The notes: generated from the letters alone by a model not told the origin. 64,000 nucleotides of DNA from Rhabditophanes sp. KR3021 (GCA_963281155.1 CAUJLY010000006.1:8308001-8372000); one strand, 5' to 3'. Shown: positions 49,601 through 62,628, counted from the stretch's first letter. A program made the numbers and translations.

Positions 49601-49856
49601 ATGTCTCAGACATATTATCCCTTCTATCATGTTAAGTCTTTTTATGGCGAAACAATTTTGAAAGTTAAATTAATTTGATTTTAATTTTTGGTAATTAATT
49701 TATCATACCATTTATCTGGTTAACAAAATTTAGTTAATAACACTTAATTAATTATTAATTAATATTTCCGTTGAATGACGCAACTTTGTAGCTTTCGTAT
49801 TTTGTGGCGTGGATGGTTTACTTTATCCTTTTTTAAATACCATTCTCTTATTTCAG
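43624..49856. other. Long gene-poor intergenic region
   Basis: About 6.2 kb, extremely AT-rich with many poly-A and poly-T runs. The short frames here (near 46011 and 46493) have no domain, splice context or composition shift, so none is called. The left end holds the K2P 3' UTR and the right end the likely promoter of the SHOC2 locus. No tRNA, transposon or tandem array was seen. Confidence 0.4.
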
Positions 49857-52800
49857 ATGGTTACGCGTGTTAATACTGTGTGGTTAAAGAGAAATTCCGT
49901 CGATGAGGGAGTTTCATTGAAAAGCCTTGAATTGCCACTTGATGAATTGACTAAGGAGTTAAATGATGATGAAAGTGTGCCTGAAATGTATTGCATGTAT
50001 TCGCCTATTGCTGAGGCTACAAATGAAGAAAGTGATGAAATTGAGGAAGGATCATCACCTACTCCTAATGCTAAATCTCAATCCCTCAACTTTGATTCAT
50101 CATCTACTCGGACATCGTCGCTTGAGGCTTCAATCTCCTCAACAAACTGTTCTCCGAGACGTCAAAACTTCTTCAAAGAAATTTATCTTGCTAATAAAAG
50201 ACGCTTCTCATTACCCGGACGCCATAATTCAAAAGATGGGCACGGTGATCGAGTGAAGTCAGCAAAACACCCCCAATTACCGACAGTCGATTCAAAGACG
50301 AATTCAATTGAAAGCTTACCAACTAACAGTACTGGAGCACCTGTAACTACTCTTATCCAATCACAATCCTCTGCAAATGATTGTACCGTCCAAACTGTTA
50401 GTTTTTTACAAAAATTTTTTAAACATTTTTGGGTGTCATGAAAGATTTATCTATGTTACAGAACATTCTTTGACATATTCTGCACCATATAAAGTACTTT
50501 TTCTGCACATTATAGTCATTATATCATTTTTATTGTCATTAAGACTTAACTTTGCTAAATTTGAACGATTAACATGGTGCTTCGTTAAATAATTATAGGT
50601 TGCGCTGCCAAAAAACTTTTTACGCCGTTATTCATTGTCAAATATAATGAATAGTGCTCTGGGTCGTGGAGAAAGTTCAGTTGATAACTCACCTACTAGT
50701 TTGCAGCCCCTAGTTAAATCACCTAGACGTGTCTCCGTCATAGAAGTAGAAACTTCGAGCAAGAAAAAAGAGAAAGAAAAGGTACACTATGCTGGGTTAA
50801 AGTTGAAGGATAAGCAAAGAATTCAAAACGGGTATCCAAAAGCTAATGTAAGTCTTATATTTCTTTAAAATACAAATTTACACTTCTCATCGTAATTACA
50901 AATATACTGCAATCACGTTACTACCTAATAATTTAAAAACTTACAACCAAAAAACCACGTTAACTGAATATTAAATAAATATTTGGTGACACTTCATTTG
51001 TCAATCTTAAGTATATATCAGCAAAATCATATGAATATTAAATTTGTTCGAGTTTTTTAATGATGTGTCTTTGACAAGTTACGAGTGAATTGTAATACTT
51101 AGATTAAGCAAAATTAACATGAAGTTATTACATATGTCATTTGATAAGTGATTCAGATCTAATAATTTGTACATTATGTTGTCTATTTTGCAAATATGCT
51201 GTAGTCTTTCTTTTTATATATCATTTGTAACCCCACAATCATCGTGACTTTGGATTAGATTATTAACTTTTTTGAATAAACTTTAAAAGACCCTTCAAAA
51301 CTACGCCACCCAATTTTTAGATTAATGAGATGGATAAAAGATGAAACAAAGAAAGTCTATGGAAATGGAAGTAAATAGTTTGAATATTTTTATCAAGATA
51401 AATGAACCACTCGAAGATACCTACTTTCTAGTCGATTATATCAAAAAATGATAACATAATTTCGCCTAAATTTATATTTTTATTCCTTAGTTTCTTTATT
51501 TCTTTAAGTTTTGATTTTCTTTGAACAATATTTCATGATTATGTGGATGTATTTCAAAATATTTTAATTAATTACACAAATTTCATTTTTTCGGTTAAAT
51601 TGTTTAAAAAGTTATGAATGTTAGTGGTGAGTTCAGTTAGTTTTCTTTTTGGTGATAATAAAGCATTAAATTTAATGTTCATCAGTTAGAGATCGCCTGA
51701 TACGATTATTTTTTTAATTGCTCTAAAAATGATTGCTTTGATGAAGCATTTTTATTATACCCCTTAACATTATGAATAATCTCTTGCAACAAGTTAAATG
51801 TGATGGAAGCCTCCCTTGCTAACTTTTTTATTTGATATTTTTATAATCAATCCAAAGTTCCTTATATTTTAGAATCATTTATTCTAAATATGTTTATATC
51901 TGCCTTATGGTAATAGAGAAATTATTGGCGAAGCGTAAATTAAAGTATTTAATGTTATTTCCACCCTACTAATCAAGTTCATTTAATTGTCAAGATCTTT
52001 TTCAAATGCTTTTTGTAGAAATTATAATTAAAGTTAATACTAATTTAAATATAGCTTGATACAGCTATTTACTCACCAAATTATAAAAAGATACCCGTCT
52101 CTTTTGTGCACATAATCCAATAAACAAAAAAATTAGAATGCATATGTTTAGACTGATTAAAAGACACTTAAGAAATGTATGCAATTAACTTTATTTAATT
52201 GTAATTCGAATATGAAAACAATATCTTCATCATTGTATTTACAATTTTTATATTCTAAATGATTGAATTTCAACCAAACACATCATATCCATATTAGAAA
52301 CATAACTTAAGTTAACTAATATAATAATAGTTTAAATTTAAGAGTGGACTAAATGGTTTGTGGTCTTGCCAATATTATTATAGCACGCTCTAACAAATAC
52401 TATTTCTACCAACTTTAAAATTTAAGAAAATATTGTTGGAAACGTTTACAACAATATAAAAGTTGCTATCTTTTCATTTAAGTGTATTTTGTTGCCCTCC
52501 TACAAGTCTCAGTGGAATTTTCAGTCTATTTTTAGGAAGTTCGTGTCCTTTTAATTCTGGTCCATGAATTTACGATTTGAACTTTGCCGGAATCTTCTAA
52601 TCATTTAAAAATTACTAGCTATATTAACCATATGAACTATTTATCTTGGAATTTGCTCCCAAATCTTCTTAATATTTACTTAAATGTTTCGAAACAGAAT
52701 ATTTTACTGTTGCCATGAACAAGATTTGAGACTATGAATGATAAAATTTAATTAAATACTCAATTTCCTCCAACAATATTTGCCCAGTTTCTTTTTATCA

Positions 52801-55800
52801 TTAGTTTATCTAAATAGAAATGATCATTAAAGGGTTTTAAACTATAACAAATATTCATTTAATTATTTGAAAGCAATTTAAGATTTACCCAATCATCGAG
52901 GCTCCCTTTAATTTGGAAATAACTAATTTCATTTGCTTGATTAATAGAAATCCTAAATATACATGTATAAATGTGTATCAATATGTATGTATAAATAAGC
53001 ATAGTGTCCCAATAAAATTTATAAGCTATATCAATTTCAAGTGGGTGCGCGCCAAAATTTTATTTAAATATTTGGGGATAGTGCCATTATATAATTTGGA
53101 AAATGATGGAATACACACGTTCAATTACCCATGCCTTTTTATTCTTTCAGAAATAAAGAGATAAACTATACTTTCTCCTTTCTTACATCTCTTAAATTCA
53201 CACCACTTGAAGTGCTTTTTATTTTGATAGCAAAAAATATATTCACCACATATGTATTTATATGCATATACATTAAAACTGTCATCTCTTTTTCCGCTCA
53301 TCCTCAAACCACTATCAATTTATTTTGTTTTAAAAAGTGAACTGTTTAATATATTTAAATACATATATCTAATCTCGGTGATAAGTTTAAAAACATGCAG
53401 AAGATAAATTTAAATACTCACTTTACTCCACAAAATATGTGATATAGATATGAATTCAAAACAGTGGTGATAACTAACAAAAAAAAGGACATACCATATT
53501 TTAACTTTCCTTTCAACATTACCCTCATCTTGGGCTAACATATATGAATCTGGCCATTATGTTTTTCTATTGTCGTTAAATGTATATACATGGTATGAGA
53601 TTTGCAGTTGTACTTTTTGTTAGAGCACAGTTTATGTCTCGGGTTAAGGATATTCTTTTTAACTGGCAACAAACAAAAAATCTTATCATTGCAAACCAAA
53701 ATGACAAGGACCCCGGAACATTTATATTTAGGAGATGACTACAAATGTATATGAAAAACTTGAATGGAAAAAATAGAATGCTTAAGTTTGGTGAATGGTT
53801 ATGTATTTATGTATCTTCCTCTACTTTTTGAAACCAAAAACCTTGCTCTTGGTTCAACTTTTTGTGTTCATTGTAATACTAAATAAAAGATGGCGTGGCT
53901 TTTCAGGGGTGATTAGGAGTAGAGGTTATTCACAACTAACAGATATCCCAATCAAATCTACGGCTTGTTAGTGTAGTAGTAATTGAGATCAAATTTAAAT
54001 TTGTCATCAAAACCCCTTTGTCTTAAAAACCTTTTTTTGTCGTCTATGTCCAGTTGCATTATTATCCCACTTTTTAGTGTACGTATTTATATTCTTCTTT
54101 TATCACTTCACTTACCCATAATATTAAATTAAGTAATGTTCATGACGACTTCTTCTCAACTTCTCCCCACTAAATTATTTAACAGCAAAATATTAAAATG
54201 GAAACAAGAAACCCTTCAACAATTGCATCAAATTTAAGTTTAAACAGTTGTATTATCTGTAGGAGTCAGCATGAGCTAAATCTGTAGACCACTTCCTGTC
54301 CTTTTGTTTAGACGGGTTAAAAAAAGTTGATTATTAATCAACAACTTTTAGCTGGGCAAATCTTTTCCAGACCAACCATACCTTCATAAAACAAATAACG
54401 TTATTACTTCCTAAATATGGAGATGTCAGTTGACTTAATTAAAATGCAACAAGATTTCGAATCATTCATTGTTTTGCTTAAAACAAGGCATATGACAATC
54501 AACATATTTGCTTATTTTGTTTTTAACTTACAAAAATTTTAGTGGTACATTCTGTTTTTTTAATGTTCAAAATTCCTATATTAGCCGACAAATGTTTTTT
54601 GAATATTCTCCATTTACTTTTAATGCTATTAGTTAATCCTTTTTAAGAAATTTATCCACAGATAATTTGGGTATATAAACTCACCGCATTTTATTCTAAA
54701 CACTACAACTTTATTTGCACCTTTTTTGCATAAAAAACACACTTACTTCCACACACATGATCTCAGTTGAACAATTATATTTTCAACTCTTTTAATTATT
54801 TAACGTCGCTAAAATTTACTTCTTATTATCATTTTCGCCCTTTTATGTGCATTGCCCATTCTCGTAAACTTGATTAGAAATAGAATAAAACATTTCAGTC
54901 TATATAAATTTAACAGTTGTTGTATATTTTATTTATTTGCGCACATGCTAAATATTTGTCATTATATAAAGACTAATTTTCATACTATGTTTGCTCATCA
55001 TCGTCGGTAGTTATATTATTAAAAAATGCCCTCTTGTCCTTTTAAAAACACAACAACCAATTGAAGAAGCCTCTAATAAAGGAGTACTCGGAAGGCATCA
55101 TTCTATTGTTTAAATAGTTTCATCTTGCTCAGTTGTATTTTTGATATTTAAAAATATTCACTCCATTATGTATAGTGATACCAGTACAAATTGTCCACCA
55201 AACCAAAAAATATTTTACACGTATATTTGGTAGTTGCTGATTTGTGCTTTTTAATCAATGTTGATGAGTAATCAAGTCATGTATTCCTAATCAGGGGTTT
55301 TATTTATTCGCACAAAGACTTGTATATGCATATCTATTTACTTGATAATGAAGTCATCTTCACCCCTAATAGTATTTATCATTCATTGCATGAAGGAGTA
55401 GTATATTTTCTCCATTAACAAGATTAAATTACTATATCTGGAATTTTGATCAAAATATTTACTAGTCTTGGTAAATTAGTTAGTAGCTTTAGACGAAGAT
55501 AGGTAATAAAAAATCAATCAAGTAGATGAATATACTTTTTTTGCTCGATGATAACACTAAAACGTGATAAATTACTTTTTAAAGCATAATAATGAGTAAT
55601 TGTGTGTATTAATTGTTAAATTTAACCAAATAGACATAAGCTAGTAAAAAGAAGAAGGAGAAGGTGACAAAAGCAAATTTGCCGAACGTGTAAGCCCTTA
55701 TCTTTATATCCCACATACAGCAATAATAGTATCTTTCAGATTTGTCGTCAACGACTTACACATCCCTTTTGATTAACTTCTTTATGATATCGAATATTAG

Positions 55801-58800
55801 AATGAATATAAACCTATATATCAATATCTAACCAGGATTAAATCGTATACAATACTAACCAATAAACTTGTCTCTTATCAACAAGTGCCGATATAATAAT
55901 ATTTTAACATTTTAAGATGAGTATAACCTTTCACCAATTGATTCTCTGTAAATTTTAAAAGACACAGACTTTATCAAAATAATATAGGATCGTTCAGATA
56001 TTACTTAGGTCTTTGTCTTCGAGATTTGCGTTAGATTGGCAAATTTAGACCAATTGTCTAAAAATATCCTACCTAATAGAATTTGTGTTATTGTGTGTTC
56101 TGATTATTATCGAATCAGAAAGATTACAATTTAATTGTTTATCCTACTTTAGTGTAAACTACAATTAAACTTGCCAATGTTTTCCTACTCCAATGAATCA
56201 TTTGAAGAAAAGTTTAAAGCACTTTAAATCAACTTGAATTCAACATTCCAATAGGATGATACCCCACATTCTACGGTTAATAATAACTTAATCATATGTA
56301 TTTACTTATTCTACTAAACATATTATGTTTTATCATCGAATTTCAGCATTTCTTTAGTAATAATATAGGTATCAAGTTTATATATCTTCATCTCATATAT
56401 TGAAAATAAAAATAATATTTTGATCTCCTTGTCATAGCTATTTAAAATTATTTTCTTTTTTATAAACTTCTCCAATTAAATGTAAATGATTGGGTTTGTT
56501 ATTTGGATTATTAGCTGCTGTGAAAATAGGAGAACGCCACATAATCTTATGACAGTAATTTATATTCAGGCAATAATAGCATCCCATTAAAGTTCAATTG
56601 AGCAACATTTATTGTTATTATAAGAAGACGTGTATATGGTGGTAGTAAGAGCTCTTTCTTTTAGATGATCATAATTTATTATAAGTTTACATAACATCTG
56701 ATAAGGCTACACTTTATATTGGATTATTTTTATATAAACAATCATCATCACTTTTAACAGACCAGTTATTATAACAATCTTTTTTATGTATTAACATTAC
56801 TTGGTAATTATTATACATTTGTAGGTTGGTAAATCAAATAGTTTACTAAAACATACTTTTTGACTTGTTTCTATCATTTCAATATTTGATTATTTTCAAT
56901 GTTTTCAGTACTTTCAGCATTTTGATTATTTGTCTCTCCAATTTCCAACGATGAACGTTTCTTGTGTTGCGTAATTAATACCGACATCATTTCAATATAA
57001 CCTTTTACCTTTCGTATAGCCTATTTTTCTACTAAAACCCAGCCCTTTTAATAGATAGAGGAAGTCAAGTTCTGCCTTCACACTGGATCGCAATAAACGG
57101 ATTTCTAAATCTTTGCGTATAGCAAAAAATTCAGTTCACTCTTCTAGTAATAGTACTGCAGGAGTCACAACTATAACAACTACTGTTGCAACAGGCACTC
57201 GCCAGCAACCATCTTCTAACTATCATTACATTGCTCAAGAACCTCAGCATTTCTATTCAGCTTCTGCTAGACTAGCTGACTCCTTTGCATATTGCTTACA
57301 AAAAACAGCTGGCCATTTTAATTGGAGCTTAAATTCCTCCAAGTCTAAATCGACTTCCCATAAATCTCCCCTTACTAAACAATTATCAGCGGGTCATATC
57401 AAAGCAAATTATCCTTTGATGGAAGAAGACGGTGTGTCAACAGGCGAATTTGAATTCAGGCCATGTTCTTCTAAATCTGCCCAGACTAATAATTCCAATG
57501 GTAACGGAGGCAATGCCAAAGAAGCTAAAGCTTCAAAAAGTGCTACTACGAACTTGAGATCCAAGTCGCCTTCTGCCTTAATAGAAAAAATTTCTAACTT
57601 TGCTAGAGGGAGATACAGAGGAAGTTTAAATGAAAAGTCTTCCTCTGTTAGTGTTCAGGAACAGAAGCAAAGAAAGGTAGGTAACCGATTGCACGTACAC
57701 AAAAATTATGATGAGTTATCAAAAATTACCACAAATATTCCTCATCAACTTCTCATCTTTATTTACATTCAGGATATTATCAAAGAAATTCAAAAATGCA
57801 AAGAAAACGGAGTAATGAGATTAGATTTAAGTTCTTCATCACTGGAACATATTCCTATGCAGATTGGCGAATTATTAGGACAAATCACTGAACTTTTTTT
57901 GTACAAAAACAAGTTGACAACTGTACCTGCCGAGATGGGGCAACTCATCAATTTACGTATGCTTGGATTGTCTGAAAACAATTTGACCTCTCTGCCTGAT
58001 ACCTTGAAAGAATTAAAACATTTGGAAACTCTTGACCTTAGACATAACAAATTTTCGGAGGTATGGATTTTTATATTTTATTTAATGATGCCTTGATCCA
58101 CTGCCTAATTTATATTAGTAGCCATAAATCAAGTTTAACAGCCACCCAACAATTAATGATCTTCTTCTTTCAGAATATACCATCTGTAATTTACAAAATT
58201 GCGTCTCTTGAAAAGTTATGGCTCCGTTATAATCGCATCACCAACATTTCCGTTGACATCAAGAAACTAACCAATGTAAGGATGATTGATTTGAGAAATA
58301 ACAACATTTGCGAATTGCCTTCCGAACTTGGGTGTTTGTCAACAATGACAATTTGTTTGTTATCAAACAACCATATTAAATATTTGCCCGAAGAGATCGG
58401 CAATTGTTCGAATTTAAGCCAACTTGACTTGCAACAGAATGAATTGCGTCAACTTCCTGAAACCATTGGAAAATTGACAAAGTTGACTAGATTAGCTATC
58501 AGATACAATCAACTCGTTGAATTACCTTATTCAATTAAAAACTGCACTCAACTTGAAGAATTTATTGTTGAAAACAACAAGCTTCACAACTTACCCGACG
58601 GTACTCTTACTTCATTGCCTTACCTTAAGACAATCAACTTGAGCAGAAACATGATTGCTACCTTTCCACAGGGAGGCCCGAACCAATTTGAGTCTGCTGT
58701 TATCATTTCCATTGAACACAACCAGATCTCAAAGGTTCCATTTGGGATTTTTTCAAAATCAACGGGTTTAACTAAGCTTAACATGAAAGATAATCAATTG

Positions 58801-59385
58801 TCATCACTTCCTTTGGACTTTGGAACTTGGGTATCTATTACGGAACTCAACATTTCAAACAACAACCTCACCATCATTCCTGAGGACATTGAGAAGCTTG
58901 TCAATTTAGAAATCCTCATCATTTCTACTAACTCCGTCAAAAGATTACCCTCCCAAATTGGAAACTTGAGAAAGTTAAAAGAACTTGATGTTGAGGAAAA
59001 TGAATTGGAATCTGTCCCTACTGAACTTGGTTTTCTGACCAATCTCAACAAGTTGTGGCTACAAAGCAACAAACTGACCACCCTTCCAGGAACAATTGGA
59101 AATCTACAAAATTTGTCTGAATTCCGTGTAGGTGAAAATATGCTTACTTTCGTACCAAAGGAAATTGGCCACATGGCAAAGTTAAAGTCTCTTTACCTTA
59201 ATGACAACAGCTACCTTCACAATTTACCTTTCGAATTGGCTCTTTGTAGTTCTCTTGAAATCATGTCTATCGAAAGATGCCCATTGTCAGCCATTCCACA
59301 CGATATTGTCGAAGGAGGACCATCTTTGGTAATTCAGTACCTTAAAACTCAAGGTCCTTACAGATCGGCGATGATGCTTCATTAA
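49857..59385 (+). CDS. SHOC2/SUR-8 leucine-rich repeat scaffold, probable five exons
   Basis: SHOC2 family proteins bind PP1 and MRAS/RAS and help activate RAF. The core exons 57059-57676, 57773-58060 and 58174-59385 are secure. They encode the lead-in [17 protein letters not shown], about twenty LRRs, the signature [17 protein letters not shown] and the C terminus [10 protein letters not shown]...QGPYR. The first of these exons has no usable ATG near its start and follows an acceptor in phase 0. Two upstream exons, 49857-50396 and 50599-50847, are also phase 0 and encode Ser/Lys-rich disordered sequence, with the ATG directly after TTTCAG. Joining all five gives 968 aa versus about 580 in vertebrates, across a 6.2-kb intron. 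That join is inference; the two upstream exons could belong to a separate gene. Poly(A) signal 59487-59492. Confidence 0.8.
50848..57058. other. Probable 6.2-kb intron of the SHOC2 locus
   Basis: It begins with GTAAGT after the second upstream exon and ends with an acceptor before 57059; both borders are phase 0. It is AT-rich without a clear gene. One short open piece behind a TTTTCAG acceptor near 53905-53970 could be an extra or alternative exon, but it has no matching donor that I can defend. If the upstream exons are a separate gene, this stretch is intergenic. Confidence 0.45.
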
Positions 59386-59847
59386 ATTAGGACATTTCAA
59401 CTACTACAACACCTCATGCAACTATCTTATATCAATCTTTTTTTATATAGTCCAAACAAAATATGTGTGTCTTCACAACAAACTAAAATAAACTAAATGC
59501 AAAAAAATGATATTTAAAAATATCTTATGCTGTCGCTTCACAAAAATAATGCCTTCTTCAACAATTATAATCAACATACACTATATGCATCATTTACCAT
59601 ACTATTAAATTAGATTAAGGAATTGGTTCCCATAAAATAAATAATTCATTGGGAGACAATTGTTTTATAGAAATATTTAAAAATACATGTAAGGTATTGT
59701 ATACCCAAATAAATATTATTATTACATTTTTTGATACCAATAATTCAGCAAGTAACAGTTTTACTTTTCAGTTAGCTAAATGCTAGAGTTTATTTTTAAT
59801 AAGAATACTTTTATATTAAAAAATATATGACTTGAATACTTTATGTA
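59386..59847. other. Convergent 3' ends of SHOC2 and the CoA-transferase gene
   Basis: Both genes end into this spacer. The plus-strand poly(A) signal for SHOC2 is at 59487-59492 and the minus-strand signal for the enzyme gene is at 59789-59794, so the transcripts need not overlap. No other feature. Confidence 0.55.
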
Positions 59848-61355
59848 TTAATCCTTTGATGGCATACACTTAAGACGTTTGAAAGTAGCCTTTTCTAATT
59901 TCTCTCTGTCATCAGGATGAGAAATATTAATTAACTCATAAGCTCTTTGCGCAATGGTTTTTCCGAATAGATTGGCGATTCCGTGTTCCGTGACAACATA
60001 CTTAGTTAAACCTCTGTTTGTGACGACACCGCTACCTTCCGTGATGACTGGTACAATTTTGGAGATTCCTTTTGGAGTTCTGGAAGTCATCGCAATAATG
60101 GCTTTTCCTTTGTTGTCGTATGACATTCCGGCACCGGTGATAAAATCAACTTGACCACCAAAGCCACTGTAGAACTTGTAACCGATGGAATCTGAAACGA
60201 TTTGCCCTGTCAGGTCCATTTCGATACACGAATTTACACAGGTCATTTTGTTACTTTTAGCAACCTATAAAAAGTTGCAACCGATTTAAAAGTTTAAATT
60301 TACCATTTCTACATTGTTTGTGTAGCTGGAACATTTTAACTTAAACTCAGGATTATTGTTCATTAGGTTGTATAACCTTTTTGTTCCAATTACGAAAGAA
60401 GATACATGCAAGCCGTTATCAAATGACTTTTTTGTGCCATTAATTACTCCATCTCTTATCAATTCGTAAACACCATCGCAAAGAAGTTCAGTATGAATAC
60501 CTAAATTCTTATGACCAGTCAAAAAGGAACAAACAGAATCAGGAATACCACCAATACCAAATTGCAAAGTTGCTTCATCATCAACTAAATTTTCTGCAAT
60601 CAACTTTCCGATGATTGTTTCGGGATCTTGTGGTCCGTATTTTGTTGCTGGTAATTCAAATGGTTCATAAGAATGATCTTCCACTAAAGCATCAAAGTGT
60701 GAAATGTGTACAATTGCATCACCAAATACACGTGGTAAGTTCTTTGAAACAACTCCTATGACTTTCTTCGAATTTTGTAAAGCAGCATGTGAACAGTCGA
60801 CAGTGAGAGACATCGAAACAAATCCATGTTCATCGGGAGGAGAAACAGACACCAACGAAGCATCAAACTTTTTCTCCATCTGTGAAAAATATTGCGGCAT
60901 TTGTGAAAGGAAAATGGGTATATAGTCTGCTTTACCTTGAGCGATTGCTGGACGTGCATTTCCGCAAATAAACAATGATTTGGTGCGGATTTTATCTGTA
61001 GTTGGTAATTAACAAAAATTGAATTAAATAACTTACCATAATAGTGTTCATTCAACCACGGAGTCTCACCAATTGTTATGATGTGGTGCATACTAAGATC
61101 CTTAAGATTACCGCTGTCAATTCTCTTAACAAGTGCCTTCCATAGTGGTGTTGGAGAATTTGCTGCAGCTTGAGTGTACAAACTGTCTCCACTTTTGACC
61201 AAAGACAAAGCTTGCTCGTAAGACACGTAGTTTGGGGTATTAGTCTTGTTTAGTGGAACTTGTAATATCTTACATGCACTTTCAAGACTAACAGCATTGT
61301 GATACTGTCTAGAGATAGGTTTAAATTGGCTCAAAAATGATAAACAACTCATCAT
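59848..61355 (-). CDS. Acetyl-CoA hydrolase / CoA-transferase family enzyme, probably mitochondrial
   Basis: Class I CoA-transferase (Cat1 / 4-hydroxybutyrate CoA-transferase-like). It moves CoA between acetyl-CoA and a carboxylic acid, or hydrolyses acetyl-CoA. Exons in transcript order: 61037-61355, 60304-60995, 59848-60264; 475 aa, normal for the family. Introns are 41 and 39 nt. The N terminus (MMSCLSFLSQFKPISRQY) has the basic, acid-free look of a mitochondrial targeting peptide. The CoA-binding loop LQFGIGGIP lies near residues 250-258, and LGIHTELLCDG carries the expected catalytic Glu (about 276). The C-terminal part has GQVDFITGAGMS and the usual GxANLFGKT. Related animal enzymes include acetate:succinate CoA-transferase of parasitic flatworms and nematode acetyl-CoA hydrolase-like proteins; which reaction runs here cannot be told from sequence. 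A minus-strand poly(A) signal is at 59789-59794. Confidence 0.9.
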
Positions 61356-62205
61356 TTAAAATAAATTTGTGGTTACGTAATAATAAAAACGACAAACAAG
61401 TGTGTATATCTGTTAAAAGAAAGCTTTTTCCAACTCGATATAGTTTGGTTAACGATGTGTATATATTTGAACGTCTTGCGTGGAAGAAACTTGATCACAC
61501 TTACATATTATGTTAATGCATTTATGACGGTCTTCTTTCTTTCATTTTGTTTATTGTCAATTTTTGCAAACGAGGTATTTTGTTGATTCTTTTTCATCAG
61601 ATAAAATTTATATTCGTTCTTTGTCAAAGTATATTAATAATGTTTTATCATGCAAATTTGCTTACATGGTATATGAATAGAAAAGTAAACAAAAAATGTG
61701 ACCAGCATTATTAAAAGAGGCATTATTTTGTGGCAAGAATTCTATGGGAAATAGCACATTTAACTACCGATTGGCAATGCTACTACACGGAAAGGCTCTA
61801 TGGAGTTTATTTTCACATACAGTTTTGTAAATAACCACTTTTCTACCCACAAAAGGACTTGTGGAGTTTACTTTCCAAATTGCATCTAGAACTTATAAAT
61901 TTGATCCGGCAGTTTCTGGTTTATACAAAGGGAATTGCAAAATTCTTTCAATAATAACAATTGTTAGTGCATATTTGTGTTTATTGATATTATAAATAGA
62001 CATATATTATATAAATTGCATCTTGACTAAGGTGCATAATTACACACAAAAAAGTAACATGTGATAGCTTGTTCTTAGTTATGGAAAGTAAACGAAGACA
62101 GATTTTATTTCATCAAATTATGATAAACATTTGCAAAGCAAAAAATCATGATGGTCTTTTAAAGGGCTACTAATTAGTGAATAAAATCAAAGATGTAAAG
62201 GGTAA
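61356..62205. other. Intergenic, upstream of the CoA-transferase gene
   Basis: About 0.85 kb of AT-rich DNA that should contain the enzyme promoter. It separates the gene from the histone H3 remnant. No other signal was seen. Confidence 0.4.
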
Positions 62206-62628
62206 TTAAGTGCGTTCACCACGAATTTTTCTTGCCAATTGGATGTTACGTGGTATGATAGTAGTTCTCTTAGCGTGGACGGCACAAAGGTTGGAATCTT
62301 CGAAAATACCAACGAGATAGGCCTCAGCAGCTTCTTGAAGAGCTCCAATAGCGGCAGACAGGAAACGGAGGTCAGTCTTGAAATCTTGGGCAATTTCGCG
62401 AACAATTCGTGGGAATAGGAGCTTGCAAATGAGTAGTTTCGTGGTTTTTTTGTTACTTGCGAATTTAGCAAAGAGCAATAGTTTCAGCACGGAAACGGTA
62501 AGTCTTTTTAAGAACGTTTTCGGAGGCTGGAGCAGTTTTGTAAGCAGCTTTCATTGCCAATTGAGCCAAATTTTTCTGGGAGCCTTGTGTTCGGTGGACT
62601 TGCGAGCAGTTTGCTTAGTACGAGCCAT
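62206..62628 (-). pseudogene. Histone H3 pseudogene
   Basis: An intronless H3-like sequence of full length, broken several times. The start (MARTKQTARKSTEHKAPRK) is canonical H3 apart from GG to EH after Ser10-Thr11. A frame change follows at 62565-62575; the next frame reads [19 protein letters not shown]...ETIAL and then hits TAA codons where H3 has Glu and Tyr (the 'REIRRYQK' region, about 62470-62485). A second frame change leads into [27 protein letters not shown] and continues to a clean ...RKIRGERT end. The helical core is well preserved, so the loss may be recent, or the copy may derive from a divergent H3 variant. Not translatable as H3 in its present form. Confidence 0.88.

Noticed and set aside
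52913..53340. Overlapping short frames on both strands in the SHOC2 intron
   Set aside because: Mutually overlapping, hydrophobic or AT-biased, with no splice sites that join to neighbouring exons.
58794..59174. 126-codon minus-strand frame over SHOC2
   Set aside because: It is antisense to the LRR repeats; the periodic LRR code keeps the opposite frame open by chance.
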